A DNA stretch of 30,824 nt from CAZEIW01 sp964512305 (GCA_964512305.1 CAZEIW010000185.1:1-30824), one strand, 5' to 3'. Shown: positions 16,232 to 25,040, counted from the stretch's first letter. Notes: generated from the letters alone by a model not told the origin. Made by a program: numbers and translations.

Positions 16232-17008
16232 ATGTTTTTCGAACTGCCCATCGGCCTTGGCACCGTGCTGCTGCTGTTGCTGATCTTCGTCGCGATGTCG
16301 CTGCGCGTGCTGCGGGAGTACGAGCGCGGCGTCGTGTTCATGCTCGGCCGCTTCTGGCGCGTGAAGGGCCCCGGGCTGGTGCTGCTGATCCCGGGCGTGC
16401 AGCAGATGGTGCGCGTCGACCTGCGGGTCGTCACGCTCGACGTCCCGCCGCAGGACGTGATCTCGCGCGACAACGTCTCGGTCAAGGTCAGCGCAGTGGT
16501 CTACTTCCGCGTCGTCGATCCGCAGAAGGCGATCATCCAGGTCGAGAAGTTCCTGATGGCGACCAGCCAGCTCGCGCAGACCACGCTGCGGGCGGTCCTG
16601 GGCAAGCACGAGCTCGACGAGATGCTGGCAGAGCGCGAGCGCCTGAATCTCGACGTGCAGCGGATCCTGGACTCGCAGACCGACGCCTGGGGCATCAAGG
16701 TCACCAACGTGGAGATCAAGCACGTCGATCTGAACGAATCGATGGTGCGCGCCATCGCGCGACAGGCCGAGGCCGAGCGCGAACGGCGCGCCAAGGTCAT
16801 CCACGCCGAGGGCGAGAAGCAGGCGGCGCAGACGCTCCTCGAGGCCGCGCAAATGCTTGCGCTCCAACCCGAGGCGATGCAGCTTCGCTACCTGCAGACC
16901 CTGACCCAGGTCGCCGGCGACCACAGCACGACGATCGTGTTCCCGGTGCCGATGGACCTGTTCCGCTCGCTCGGCGCCAGCAGCAAGGGCGCCGAGGCCG
17001 CGAGCTGA
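16232..17008 (+). CDS. Slipin (stomatin-like SPFH-domain membrane protein)
   Basis: A 258-residue SPFH protein. An N-terminal membrane segment (LGTVLLLLLIFVAMSLRV) is followed by the band 7 domain: EYERGVVFMLGRFWRVKGPG, VDLRVVTLDVPPQDVISRDN and TLRAVLGKHELDEMLAERER. A charged coiled coil (ARQAEAERERRAKVIHAEGE) ends the domain. Slipins form membrane-associated oligomers and organise membrane patches; the adjacent NfeD protease is the usual partner and may process it. The hydrophobic C-terminus (TIVFPVPMDLF) is the region cut by NfeD in the archaeal homologue. ATG at 16232 has AGAGGA about 8 nt upstream. It is the second gene of a two-gene operon. Confidence 0.93.
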   Translation: MFFELPIGLGTVLLLLLIFVAMSLRVLREYERGVVFMLGRFWRVKGPGLVLLIPGVQQMVRVDLRVVTLDVPPQDVISRDNVSVKVSAVVYFRVVDPQKAIIQVEKFLMATSQLAQTTLRAVLGKHELDEMLAERERLNLDVQRILDSQTDAWGIKVTNVEIKHVDLNESMVRAIARQAEAERERRAKVIHAEGEKQAAQTLLEAAQMLALQPEAMQLRYLQTLTQVAGDHSTTIVFPVPMDLFRSLGASSKGAEAAS

Positions 17009-17039
17009 CGATCGCGGCACCCTGGTAGCCGGCGTCATC

Positions 17040-17054
17040 CCGGGCTTGTCCCGG
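17040..17054 (+). repeat. Small hairpin in a repeat-like gap after the slipin gene
   Basis: CCGGG-CTTGT-CCCGG sits in GTCATCCCGGGCTTGTCCCG, which resembles the dispersed palindromic repeats common in proteobacterial intergenic DNA. It could serve as the 3' end of the NfeD-slipin mRNA. No T-run follows. Only one copy was noticed in the window. Confidence 0.35.
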
Positions 17055-17153
17055 AGGTCCAGCCTGCCCTCGGGAGCCTGTTCCGAGGGTCGGTGCGGGA
17101 CGGGGCGTGACGGGTTCGACGCATAATCCCGCATCGCCGCCGCCGTCCATCCC

Positions 17154-18230
17154 ATGAGCCACGCCCCCACCGAGAACCTCAACGTCGCCTCCCTCGACCT
17201 GATGCCGTCCCCGGACGAGGTGAAGGCGCGCGTGCCCCTGACCGACGCGGCGGCGAGGACCGTGCTCGACGGCCGCGGCGCGCTGAGGTCGATCCTCGAG
17301 CGCAAGGACCCGCGCCTGTTCCTGATCGTCGGGCCGTGCTCGATCCACGACCCGGCCGCGGGCCTGGATTACGCGCGGCGCCTGAAACGCCTCGCCGACG
17401 AGGTCGCCGATTCGCTGTTGCTGGTGATGCGCGTGTATTTCGAGAAGCCGCGCACTTCGATCGGCTGGAAGGGCTTCATCAACGATCCGCGCATGGACGA
17501 CTCGTTCCACATCGAGGAAGGCGTCGAGCGGGCGCGCAGCTTCCTGATGGAGGTCGCCGAGCTTGGCCTTCCCGCGGCGACCGAGGCGCTCGACCCGATC
17601 ACCCCGCAGTACCTCGGCGACCTGATCGCCTGGACGGCGATCGGCGCGCGCACGGCGGAGTCGCAGACGCACCGCGAGATGTCGAGCGGCCTTTCCACGC
17701 CGGTCGGGTTCAAGAACGGCACCGACGGCGACATCGAGGTCGCGATCAACGCGATCGTGTCGGCGGCCCAGCCGCACAGCTTCCTCGGCATCAATGCCGA
17801 GGGCCGGTCGGCGGTGATCCGCACGCGCGGCAACCGCTACGGACACCTCGTGCTGCGTGGCGGCGGCGGGCGCCCGAACTACGATACGGTCAGCATCTCG
17901 ATCGCCGAGAAAGCCCTCGCCCGCGCCCATCTGGCAGGCAACATCGTGGTCGACTGCTCGCACGCCAACTCGTACAAGCAGCCGGAGCTGCAGCCCCTCG
18001 TCATGACCGACTGCCTGCACCAGTTGCGCCAGGGCAACCGCTCGATCGTCGGGATGATGCTCGAGAGCAATCTCGAGGGCGGCAACCAGCCGATCCCCGA
18101 CGACCTGTCGAAGCTGCGCTACGGCTGCTCGGTCACGGACCCGTGCATCGACTGGCCGACGACCGAGCACACCCTCCGTAGCGCACGCCAGCTGCTGGCG
18201 GACGTGATCGCGGACCGGCGCGCGCCCTGA
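17154..18230 (+). CDS. 3-deoxy-7-phosphoheptulonate (DAHP) synthase, class I AroF/G/H type
   Basis: A 358-residue enzyme for the first step of aromatic amino acid synthesis, joining phosphoenolpyruvate and erythrose 4-phosphate. Family signatures are intact: GPCSIHD with metal ligand Cys62, EKPRTSIGWKGFINDP with Lys98, Arg100 and Thr101, GFKNGTDGDIEVAINAI, and VDCSHANSYKQ with a metal-site His. Length matches the E. coli AroG group (about 350), including the N-terminal regulatory extension, so allosteric inhibition by an aromatic amino acid is likely, but I cannot tell which one. A CATAAT box at 17122-17127, about 27 nt upstream, is a plausible -10; its -35 is poor. It stands alone and converges on the decarboxylase gene. 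Confidence 0.95.
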   Translation: MSHAPTENLNVASLDLMPSPDEVKARVPLTDAAARTVLDGRGALRSILERKDPRLFLIVGPCSIHDPAAGLDYARRLKRLADEVADSLLLVMRVYFEKPRTSIGWKGFINDPRMDDSFHIEEGVERARSFLMEVAELGLPAATEALDPITPQYLGDLIAWTAIGARTAESQTHREMSSGLSTPVGFKNGTDGDIEVAINAIVSAAQPHSFLGINAEGRSAVIRTRGNRYGHLVLRGGGGRPNYDTVSISIAEKALARAHLAGNIVVDCSHANSYKQPELQPLVMTDCLHQLRQGNRSIVGMMLESNLEGGNQPIPDDLSKLRYGCSVTDPCIDWPTTEHTLRSARQLLADVIADRRAP

Positions 18231-18232
18231 CC

Positions 18233-18288
18233 GTCCGGCGCGGGCCGGCGCGGTGTCCCTGCGCGCTATCCGGTGCCCGCCGGACTTT
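18233..18288 (+). terminator. Possible terminator after the DAHP synthase gene
   Basis: GTCCGGCG (18233-18240) can pair with CGCCGGAC (18278-18285), followed by TTT. The 37-nt loop is long, so the match is weak. Confidence 0.3.
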
Positions 18289-18323
18289 GCGCCTTGCTCT
18301 TGGTCCACTGCGGGCGCGAGAAC

Positions 18324-19742
18324 CTACCCGGCGAGCGCCTGGCGCACCGCGGCGACCGCCCGCTCGACCGCGCGCTCGTCGGTCTGCCAGTTGCACACCG
18401 AAATCCGCATGCAGCGCCGCCCGCGCCACGTCGTATTGCTGAACAGCGCCTCGCCCGTCGCGAGCACCTTTTCGACGACGGCATCGGTGCGCCGGTCGTG
18501 ATCGGCGTCCGAGGCCCCGGGCCGCGGATCGAGGAAGCGGACCAGCCCCTGGTTGATCCGCGGCTCCCAGACCATCTGCGCGCCGGGCAAGGCCGCGATC
18601 CCGGTCGCCAGCCCGCGCGCGCACCGGCAGCAGCGCTCGATCAGCTCCGCCACGCCGCGCCGGCCGAGCTGGCGGATCGCCGCGTAGGTCGGCACACCGC
18701 GGCCGCGGCGCGACCACTCCGGGTTCCAGTCCTTCTGCTCGCGCACCTGTTCGTTGTGCAGCGTGTAGCTGGCCTGGTACGCCATCGAGTCGCGATGCGC
18801 CGTCGCGTGCAGCGGCGCGACGAACGCATAGCCGCAGTCGTAGGGGACGTTGAGCCACTTGTGGCCGTCGGTGGCCCAGGAATCGGCCGCCTCGACGCCC
18901 GCCACCAAGTGCCGGAACCGCTCGCTGGCTCCGACCCAGAGACCGAACGCGCCGTCGACGTGGACCCAGGCGCCGAACCGGCGCGCGAGCGGGATCAGGT
19001 CGCGAAACGGATCGTAGGCGCCGATGTTGAGATCGCCCGCCTGCAGCAGCACGATCGTCGGCACCGCCGGTTCGCGGCGCAGCGCCGCTTCGAGCGTTGC
19101 CGCCCCGAGCCGGCCGGCATCGTCGCCAGGCAGGAGCTGCAGGGCGGTTGCGCCCAGCCCCAGCAGGCGCGCCGCGCGCTCGACGCTGCCGTGATACTGG
19201 TCGCTCGAGAGGATGCGGATTCTCGGCGCTCCGAACAGGCCGTCGCGCTCGACATCCCAGTCGCGGGCCGCGAGCAGCGACAGGCGCGCCACGGCAAGCG
19301 CCGTGAAATGCGCCATCTGGCAGCCGCTGGTCAGCGCGAAGCTCGCGTCCGCGGGCAGGCCCAGCAGGTCCTTGAGCCACGCGCCGCAAGCCTCCTCGAT
19401 CACCGCTTCGGCCGGACCGCAGGAGTAGGAGGCCGCGTTCTGGTCCCAGGTGCCGGCGAGCCAGTCCGCCGCCAGGGCCGCCGGCAAAGAGCCCCCGATC
19501 ACCCAGCCGAAGAACCGTCCGCCGGCGCTGCCGACGATTCCGCCGGCGGCGTCGCGCACCAGCTCGTCGACCACGCGTTCCGGCGCCATGCCCTCGTGCT
19601 GCAAGGGCTTGATCAGCCGCTCACGAAGCTGCGCGAGCGTCGCCGTCGCCGCCACCGGGGCGCGGTCGAGGTTCGCCAGGTACTCGGCCGCATGCGCGAA
19701 CGCCCGTTGCAGGGCCGGACGGAACGCCGCGTCGTCGCTCAT
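18324..19742 (-). CDS. Pyridoxal-phosphate-dependent decarboxylase, group II amino acid decarboxylase family
   Basis: A 472-residue fold-type I PLP enzyme related to DOPA/tyrosine, diaminobutyrate and glutamate decarboxylases. The PLP lysine is Lys295 in TDGHKWLNVPYDCG, and Asp263 in VHVDGAFG binds the pyridine nitrogen. The N-terminal GRFFGWVIGGSLPAALAADW and SYSCGPAEAVIEEACGAWL are typical of the family. The C-terminal small domain ends in CMRISVCNWQTDERAVERAV. The substrate is not evident; several family members are lyases or aldolases, not decarboxylases. The ATG at 19742 has GGAG 10 nt upstream and lies 4 nt after the stop of the MFS gene, so the two are probably one operon and the product or substrate may be transported by the MFS protein. 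Confidence 0.88.
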   Translation of the reverse strand: MSDDAAFRPALQRAFAHAAEYLANLDRAPVAATATLAQLRERLIKPLQHEGMAPERVVDELVRDAAGGIVGSAGGRFFGWVIGGSLPAALAADWLAGTWDQNAASYSCGPAEAVIEEACGAWLKDLLGLPADASFALTSGCQMAHFTALAVARLSLLAARDWDVERDGLFGAPRIRILSSDQYHGSVERAARLLGLGATALQLLPGDDAGRLGAATLEAALRREPAVPTIVLLQAGDLNIGAYDPFRDLIPLARRFGAWVHVDGAFGLWVGASERFRHLVAGVEAADSWATDGHKWLNVPYDCGYAFVAPLHATAHRDSMAYQASYTLHNEQVREQKDWNPEWSRRGRGVPTYAAIRQLGRRGVAELIERCCRCARGLATGIAALPGAQMVWEPRINQGLVRFLDPRPGASDADHDRRTDAVVEKVLATGEALFSNTTWRGRRCMRISVCNWQTDERAVERAVAAVRQALAG

Positions 19743-19746
19743 CGTG

Positions 19747-21393
19747 TCATCGCTCCGCAAGGTAGTGCCCGGTCTCGATCGGTATGCCGGGCTCCTGGAA
19801 CGCGCGCAGCCGCGCTTCCTTGCTCTGGTCGGCGACCGTGCTGCGGGCCAGCTGGCGCTGATAGTCGGCCCACGAGTCGACGATGAAGCGCTCGGCGAAA
19901 ATCCGATCGTCGGACAGGTCGCGATACAGGCGCCACCGGCGCGCCCCGTTGCGCCGGCGCAGCGTCCCGACCGCCTCCGATGCGTGCAGGAACGCCTCGC
20001 GGTCCGCGGAATCGATCCGGTACCGGATCTCGACCGCGACCGGTCCGGCCTCGGGCGCGAGCGCGTGCGAGAGGTCGAGCTGGGGTTCGGCGGGCGACAG
20101 CGTGACATCGCTCTCGACGCCGAAACGAACCCGATGGCGCCGGCCCCAGAAGACCGTGATCAGCATCAGGCCGCCGGCGGCCGCAAGGGCCAGCTCCGTG
20201 CCCGCGCCGCTGGCCAACGCGCCCCACAGGGCCGCGCCGCCGGCCATGAATCCCTGCGAACCCAGCATGTACAACGCGATCGTGCGCGAGCGCACCCAGG
20301 TCGGGATCGAAGTCAGCATCGCCGCGTTGAGCAGCGTGAGCGAGACGCTCCAGCTCGCGCCGCCGATCATCAGCACCGGGCACAACACCCAGACGCTGGT
20401 CAGCACGCCGCTCAGCACCAGCACGACCGCGTACGACACCGTCGCGACCGCGATGCTCGCCTCGAGCGCGAACCGCTGGCGCAACCACGACAGCGATACG
20501 CCCGCGATGATCGCTCCCACGCCGAGGCTGCCGATCAGCAGGCCGAAGCCCGCCGCCGAGGCACCCAGGCGCCCTTGCCCGACCACGGGCAGCAGCGCCC
20601 ACAGCGCGCTCGCCGGCAGCATGAACGCCGCGGTCCGGATCACCGGCGCGCGCACGGCGCCCGCGTGCGCCGCGTAGCGCAGTCCGGAAAGGATGCCGCT
20701 CACGAGGCGCTCGGGAGGGAGTGCCGACGAAGGCGCAACCGACCGCCAGCGCCAGACGACTCCGAGCACCCAGGCGTACGCGACCGCGTTGACCAGGAAG
20801 ACGAGCCCGGGGCTGGCCACCGCCTGCAGCACGCCTGCGATCGCCGGCCCGACCGCGCGCGCGATGTTGTAGGCGATCCCGATCAACGTCAGCGCCTGTG
20901 CGATCTCGTGGCGCGGCACCGACTCGCACATCGACGCCTGCCACGCGGGGCCGTTCAGCGCCAGACCGCTGCCCAGCAGGAACGTCAGCGCCAGCAGTCC
21001 CGACGGGCCGATCCAGCCCAGCATCGACGTCGTGGCGAGCGCGACACTTGCCAGCATCATGATGAGTTGCGTCGTGATCAGCAGCCGCCTGCGGTCGGTG
21101 AGGTCCGCCAGCACGCCCGCCGGCAGCGACCACAGGAACATCGGCAGACTGATGGCGGTCTGCATCAGCGCCACCAGCAGGGCCGATCGCGTCAGCGTGG
21201 TCATCAGCCATGCACCGGCCACGCTTTGCATCCAGATCGCCAGGTACACGCACAACGCCGCGAGCCACAGGCCGCGAAATGCGGCGTGACGCAGCGGCGA
21301 CCAGGCCGCCGATGCCGCCGGCCGCGCCGCGCTCGCCGCGGCAACCGTCTCCGCCTCCGGTTCGAGATCGTCGACCTTGGGCTGGCTCGACAT
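19747..21393 (-). CDS. MFS transporter (EntS/MFS_3-like) with C-terminal soluble domain
   Basis: A 548-residue inner-membrane protein. Residues about 25-420 form twelve TM segments of the major facilitator superfamily, DUF894/MFS_3 type, including the loop-2/3 motif GVLADLTDRRRLLI. Residues about 440-540 are an additional hydrophilic domain with VAVEIRYRIDSADREAFLHA and RFIVDSWADYQRQLARST, resembling small ferredoxin-like monooxygenase/NIPSNAP-type folds; it would lie in the cytoplasm. ATG at 21393 is chosen; upstream in-frame GTGs exist and no strong ribosome site is seen. EntS-type members export siderophores or drugs. It precedes the decarboxylase gene by 4 nt. The frame extends upstream to 21480, but those residues are arginine-rich and not membrane-like. 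Confidence 0.88.
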   Translation of the reverse strand: MSSQPKVDDLEPEAETVAAASAARPAASAAWSPLRHAAFRGLWLAALCVYLAIWMQSVAGAWLMTTLTRSALLVALMQTAISLPMFLWSLPAGVLADLTDRRRLLITTQLIMMLASVALATTSMLGWIGPSGLLALTFLLGSGLALNGPAWQASMCESVPRHEIAQALTLIGIAYNIARAVGPAIAGVLQAVASPGLVFLVNAVAYAWVLGVVWRWRSVAPSSALPPERLVSGILSGLRYAAHAGAVRAPVIRTAAFMLPASALWALLPVVGQGRLGASAAGFGLLIGSLGVGAIIAGVSLSWLRQRFALEASIAVATVSYAVVLVLSGVLTSVWVLCPVLMIGGASWSVSLTLLNAAMLTSIPTWVRSRTIALYMLGSQGFMAGGAALWGALASGAGTELALAAAGGLMLITVFWGRRHRVRFGVESDVTLSPAEPQLDLSHALAPEAGPVAVEIRYRIDSADREAFLHASEAVGTLRRRNGARRWRLYRDLSDDRIFAERFIVDSWADYQRQLARSTVADQSKEARLRAFQEPGIPIETGHYLAER

Positions 21394-21419
21394 GATCACG
21401 TGGTCGCCCACGCCTGCAC

Positions 21420-21464
21420 GGCACGTGCCGGCCCGGGGCATCCGCATCGCGCGAGGACGCGATG
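21420..21464. promoter_or_regulatory. Two palindromes upstream of the MFS-decarboxylase operon
   Basis: GGCACGTGCC (21420-21429) is a perfect 10-bp palindrome and CATCGCG-N6-CGCGATG (21445-21464) a perfect 7-bp inverted repeat. Both lie 27-71 nt upstream of the MFS ATG in the 294-nt divergent gap, where a repressor operator would sit. High GC makes chance palindromes common. The rest of the gap holds a -10-like TAGAAT (21614-21619) before the regulator gene and no gene I can support. Confidence 0.3.
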
Positions 21465-21687
21465 ACCTGATCGAGGGCATGGACGTCCGTTGTGGACGAG
21501 GGTTTGCGGCCGCTTGGGCCGCATCGCTGCGCTCGACATGGTGTTTCTCCCGCGGGCCGACCGTATCGCGATCACGTCCCGTTTCCCGCCAGCCGCAAAA
21601 AGGTTACGCGCAGTAGAATGCCCCATCCAAATCCAGGTTGCATGGGCGCGACGGCGGCGGCACCGCCCCCGCGGCGCTGGCCAGACC

Positions 21688-22350
21688 ATGAAAGTCCTGC
21701 TGATAGACGATCACTCGCTGATCACCGATGCGCTGAGCGCGCTGCTGCTCGACGTCGATCCCCAGGTGGAAGTCCACACCGCCGGCGACGCGCAGGGCGC
21801 GATGAAGCTGCTCGAGCAATATCCCGATGCCGACCTGATGCTGCTCGACCTGGGGCTGCCTGGAGCGACCGGCACTTCGCTGCTGGAGGCGATTGTCGCG
21901 CAGGCGCCCGACCTGAAGATTCTCATTTTGTCCGGAACACAGGATCAGCGCAGCGTGATGCGCACCCTGCAACTCGGCGCGGCCGGGTTCGTTCCGAAGT
22001 CGATGGCCACCGAGACGCTGGTTTCCGCGATCAAGTTCGTGCTGTCCGGCGGCGTGTACATCCCCGGCGACCTGCTCGAGGAGGCGCAGCGGCTGGGGCC
22101 GCTGTCCGGGCCGCCGCCGCGCGTGCACGACGTCGCGCCCGGCGGGCCGCGCGTCGCGCTGACCGAGAGGCAGGAACAGGTGCTGCAGCTGCTCGCGCGC
22201 GGGGCGCCGATCAAGATCATCTGCCGCGAGCTGGGCCTTTCCGAAGGGACGGTCAAGACGCACGTCACCGCGATCTACCGCGCGTTCGGAGCGTCGAACC
22301 GCACCGAGGCGCTGCTCGCCGCGCGCCGCAACGGCTACGACGTCGGTTAG
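21688..22350 (+). CDS. NarL/FixJ-family two-component response regulator
   Basis: A 220-residue DNA-binding regulator. The receiver domain (1-120) has Asp7-Asp8, phosphoacceptor Asp54 (MLLDLGLPG), Ser82 (ILSGTQD) and Lys104 (VPKSM), so it should be phosphorylatable. The LuxR-type helix-turn-helix (about 152-216) includes LTERQEQVLQLLARGAPIKI and LGLSEGTVKTHVTAIYRAFG. No kinase gene is adjacent on the same strand; the hybrid kinase at 23112-25040 is the nearest candidate partner. It is separated from the downstream acetyltransferase gene by 209 nt and a strong hairpin, so the two are probably separate transcripts. No clear ribosome site precedes ATG 21688. Confidence 0.92.
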   Translation: MKVLLIDDHSLITDALSALLLDVDPQVEVHTAGDAQGAMKLLEQYPDADLMLLDLGLPGATGTSLLEAIVAQAPDLKILILSGTQDQRSVMRTLQLGAAGFVPKSMATETLVSAIKFVLSGGVYIPGDLLEEAQRLGPLSGPPPRVHDVAPGGPRVALTERQEQVLQLLARGAPIKIICRELGLSEGTVKTHVTAIYRAFGASNRTEALLAARRNGYDVG

Positions 22351-22364
22351 GCGGCCCGGCACAA

Positions 22365-22395
22365 GGGCGCGTGCGGCGCCCCCGCACCGGCGCCC
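22365..22395 (+). terminator. Strong hairpin after the response regulator gene
   Basis: GGGCGCGTGCGG (22365-22376) pairs with CCGCAC (22382-22387) and GCGCCC (22390-22395) around a 5-nt loop with a 2-nt bulge. There is no T-run, so it may be a terminator only in part. Downstream, the palindrome CGAATATTCG (22453-22462) is the only other notable element before 22560. Confidence 0.45.
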
Positions 22396-22559
22396 GTAAA
22401 CCAATCCAGGTCGGCATCGCGGCCGGTGTCCGTTATTCACGCCGGCAAGTCTCGAATATTCGTTTCCGGACCCTCGCCGCGCCGGGACAGACTGCAGGGG
22501 CAGTCCTGTCGACGACGCCGGACCGGTTCCGCGCCCGGCGTCGCAGTCCCTGTTGCGCG

Positions 22560-23060
22560 ATGCCGATCCTGGAGCGCCTGTACCCAAGCTTGGTCGTGAC
22601 CCGTCACGGCCACCGGGTGACCTTTCGATCCTGCACCAGCCAGGATCTGGAGTTCGCCCGCGCGATCGCCCGCGCTGCGCTGCGCGCGGTCGCACGGGCC
22701 TGCGACGCCGGCACGGCGATCGTCCGCGATGAGACGGGCTGGCGCCGCCGCCTCGTCGAGCAGCTGCACGGCGCTCCGCATTCGGTGCTCGAAGTCGAGC
22801 GCGTCGCCGCCGGCCTCGTGACGTTCGAGCCCGCGCCGGAATCGATCCAGCTGCGCAGCCTGCTTCTGATGCCTGCGTTCCGCGACATCGGCGTCGGCAC
22901 CGCGGTGCTCGCGCGCCTGAAGCGCGAGGCGCGGCGCGACGGCGTGCCGCTGCGCTGGTGCCTCGCCGCCGGCAGTCCGGCCAGCCAATGGGCCCAGCGC
23001 AGGGGCATGACGGTCACGCACGAGAGCGCAGGCCGCTGCTGCCTCGAGTATCTTGGGTGA
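22560..23060 (+). CDS. GNAT family N-acetyltransferase
   Basis: A 166-residue protein with the GCN5-related acetyltransferase fold. The acetyl-CoA pyrophosphate loop is RDIGVGTAVLARLKREA (about residues 102-118), preceded by the beta-4 strand IQLRSLLLMPAF. After it come the beta-5 strand PLRWCLAAGSPASQWAQRRG and a final strand ending in CCLEYLG. The acceptor substrate is unknown. ATG 22560 is the first convincing start; upstream codons in the same frame are arginine-rich. It converges with the hybrid kinase gene. Confidence 0.8.
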   Translation: MPILERLYPSLVVTRHGHRVTFRSCTSQDLEFARAIARAALRAVARACDAGTAIVRDETGWRRRLVEQLHGAPHSVLEVERVAAGLVTFEPAPESIQLRSLLLMPAFRDIGVGTAVLARLKREARRDGVPLRWCLAAGSPASQWAQRRGMTVTHESAGRCCLEYLG

Positions 23061-23064
23061 ACCG

Positions 23065-23088
23065 CAGCTCCGAAGGGCGGCGGAGCTG
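23065..23088. terminator. Bidirectional hairpin between convergent genes
   Basis: CAGCTCCG (23065-23072) pairs perfectly with CGGAGCTG (23081-23088) around an 8-nt loop, in the 51-nt gap between the convergent acetyltransferase and kinase genes. The position fits a shared terminator although neither strand has a T-run. Confidence 0.45.
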
Positions 23089-23111
23089 GACGCTTGGCGC
23101 CTGCACCTTGG

Positions 23112-25040
23112 TCAGCGCACCCGCTCCTCCCGGCCTTCGGCGGCCTCGGCGCTGCTTGCCGCGGGACCGGGCAGCGCGGACAGCCCGAGCGCCTCGACGA
23201 CGGTCGCGTTGAGGACCGCCGCGTTCGCGGGCTTGGTCAGCACGATCGGCTCCTCGACCCGGCTGCGCGCGATCGCCGGCGCGGCCTCGGGGTTGTTCTC
23301 GATCCGGATTCGCATCTGGCGCTGGAATTCCGACATCACGTCGAGCGGATTGACCGCCGTCAGCATGATGACCGGCACCGGGAAGCCGACGATCTCGCGG
23401 ATCCGGAACACGGCCTCCGCGCCGCCGACATTGTCGCCGAGATTCTGGTCGGCGATGATCAGGTCGACCCGCCGGTCGGACGTGAGCTTCTTGATCAGGG
23501 CCGCCGTGTACCCGGTCGACGACACGATGTCCGCGCCCCAGGATCGCAGAAGCCTCGTCAGGCTGTTCAAGATGCCTTCGTTGTCCTCGATCACGACGAT
23601 CGTGTGGCCGGCGATCGAACGCAGCGCCGCGTCGGCCATATCGGCCATGATCTTGCGCCCCCGCCGGGGCGCCTTCGACGGCGGCACCTCGACGCGGAAC
23701 ACGGTGCCCGATCCCGGGCGCGTCGTGACGATCAGCGGATGCCCGAGCGCGCCGCAGATGCGCCTCACGATCGACAGGCCCAGGCCGTAGCCGCCGCCCG
23801 CCTCCGATTTCGAGCTTTCGCCGCGGTAGAACTCCTCGAAGATCCGGTCCAGCTCCTGCTGATGGATCCCGGGGCCGGTGTCCCACACCTCGAGGCTGAT
23901 CAGGCCGTGGCGCCTGCGCGCGGCCAGCAGCACGCCGCCGCGCGCGGTGTAGCGCACCGCGTTGGCGAGCAGATTGCGCAGCACGCGCAAGAGCAGCATC
24001 TGGTCGGACTCGATCGCCCAGCCGCCCCGGCGGACCCGCAGGTCCAGGTGTTTCGCCGCCGCCTGCGGCACGAACTCCTGCTCGAGCACCGCGAAAACCT
24101 CGTCGAGCAGCACCTGCTGGGTCCGAGGCTGGATCGCGCCCGAGTCGAGGCGCGAGATCTCGAGCAGCTCTTCGACCAGTTTCGACAGCGACTCGACCGC
24201 GGTCGACAGGTTGCGCACGAGCGGCTCCAGCGGCCCCTGCGCGCGTTTGCGCAGCAGCGAGCAGTAGATCCCGATCGCCTGCAGCGGCTGACGCAGGTCG
24301 TGGCTGGCCGCGGCGAAGAATTGGGTCTTCGAGCGGGTCGCATTCTCGGCCGCGCGCCGGGCGTCCTCGGCGGTGCGCTTCTCGGCCATCAGCTGCTCGA
24401 CCAGCACCTCGTTCTCGTAGTTGTTCTTCACCGCTTCGGCCATCGCGTCGCCGAAGTTGCGCCCGAAGAACAGCGTGAACGAGAACACGGCCAGCATCAC
24501 GATCGCCGCCGTGTAGTAGGCCGGGTCCTGCTGCGCGATCATGCGCGCGATCAGCGGCAGCAGGGCGAGCGGCAGGAACGCGAACAACGCCGGACGATGG
24601 CCGGCGTAGAGCGTGAGCGACCCGAACGCGACGCCCAGGATCACCGCCACCAGCACCAGCTGCTGCAGCGGCGACTGCGGGGCATAGAACAGCACGCCCG
24701 CGGCGCCCCACAGACCCCCGGCAACGCCCGACATCACGACCCAGCGCCGCGCCCACGGCTGCACCCGGTCGACCCGCGGCCCGAGCTTGCGGAACGCGTG
24801 CGCCGCGCGCAGCCGCGCGAGCGACTCGAGCAGCATCGCGCTGAACCACGCCATCAACTGGACCTGGTCCTGCTTTTCCCAGAAGACGGCGACCAGGGCC
24901 ACGCCGCCCACGATGCTGCCGAGCACCGACTGCGGCACCTGGCGATAGACGGAACCGATCACGCCCGCCAGGATCTTCTCCTGGCGCTGCTCGCGCGTCT
25001 CGCCGGCAATGCCGAGACGGGTCAACGGTCCGCCGTTCAT
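23112..25040 (-). CDS. Hybrid sensor histidine kinase/response regulator, six-TM input
   Basis: A 642-residue protein. Residues about 25-185 contain six TM segments with very short loops, for example WVVMSGVAGGLWGAAGVLFY and LVLVAVILGVAFGSLTLYAG, so the signal is probably sensed in or at the membrane. A coiled-coil linker leads to HisKA with His247 (AAASHDLRQPL). The ATPase domain has the N box LLRVLRNLLANAVRYT, DTGPGI and GGGYGLGLSIV. A C-terminal receiver (about 478-600) has Asp531 (IIADQNLGD) and a LTKPAN lysine loop. There is no Hpt or output domain, so phosphate would pass to a separate regulator, possibly the one at 21688. Start at ATG 25040 is likely but the ribosome site is weak; an in-frame start at 25094 is the alternative. 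It is the last gene of the guaB to kinase run. Confidence 0.9.
   Translation of the reverse strand: MNGGPLTRLGIAGETREQRQEKILAGVIGSVYRQVPQSVLGSIVGGVALVAVFWEKQDQVQLMAWFSAMLLESLARLRAAHAFRKLGPRVDRVQPWARRWVVMSGVAGGLWGAAGVLFYAPQSPLQQLVLVAVILGVAFGSLTLYAGHRPALFAFLPLALLPLIARMIAQQDPAYYTAAIVMLAVFSFTLFFGRNFGDAMAEAVKNNYENEVLVEQLMAEKRTAEDARRAAENATRSKTQFFAAASHDLRQPLQAIGIYCSLLRKRAQGPLEPLVRNLSTAVESLSKLVEELLEISRLDSGAIQPRTQQVLLDEVFAVLEQEFVPQAAAKHLDLRVRRGGWAIESDQMLLLRVLRNLLANAVRYTARGGVLLAARRRHGLISLEVWDTGPGIHQQELDRIFEEFYRGESSKSEAGGGYGLGLSIVRRICGALGHPLIVTTRPGSGTVFRVEVPPSKAPRRGRKIMADMADAALRSIAGHTIVVIEDNEGILNSLTRLLRSWGADIVSSTGYTAALIKKLTSDRRVDLIIADQNLGDNVGGAEAVFRIREIVGFPVPVIMLTAVNPLDVMSEFQRQMRIRIENNPEAAPAIARSRVEEPIVLTKPANAAVLNATVVEALGLSALPGPAASSAEAAEGREERVR

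Noticed and set aside
19739..21424. Alternative minus frame through the MFS gene
   Set aside because: Arginine/glycine-rich, lacks TM segments; the neighbouring frame has twelve.
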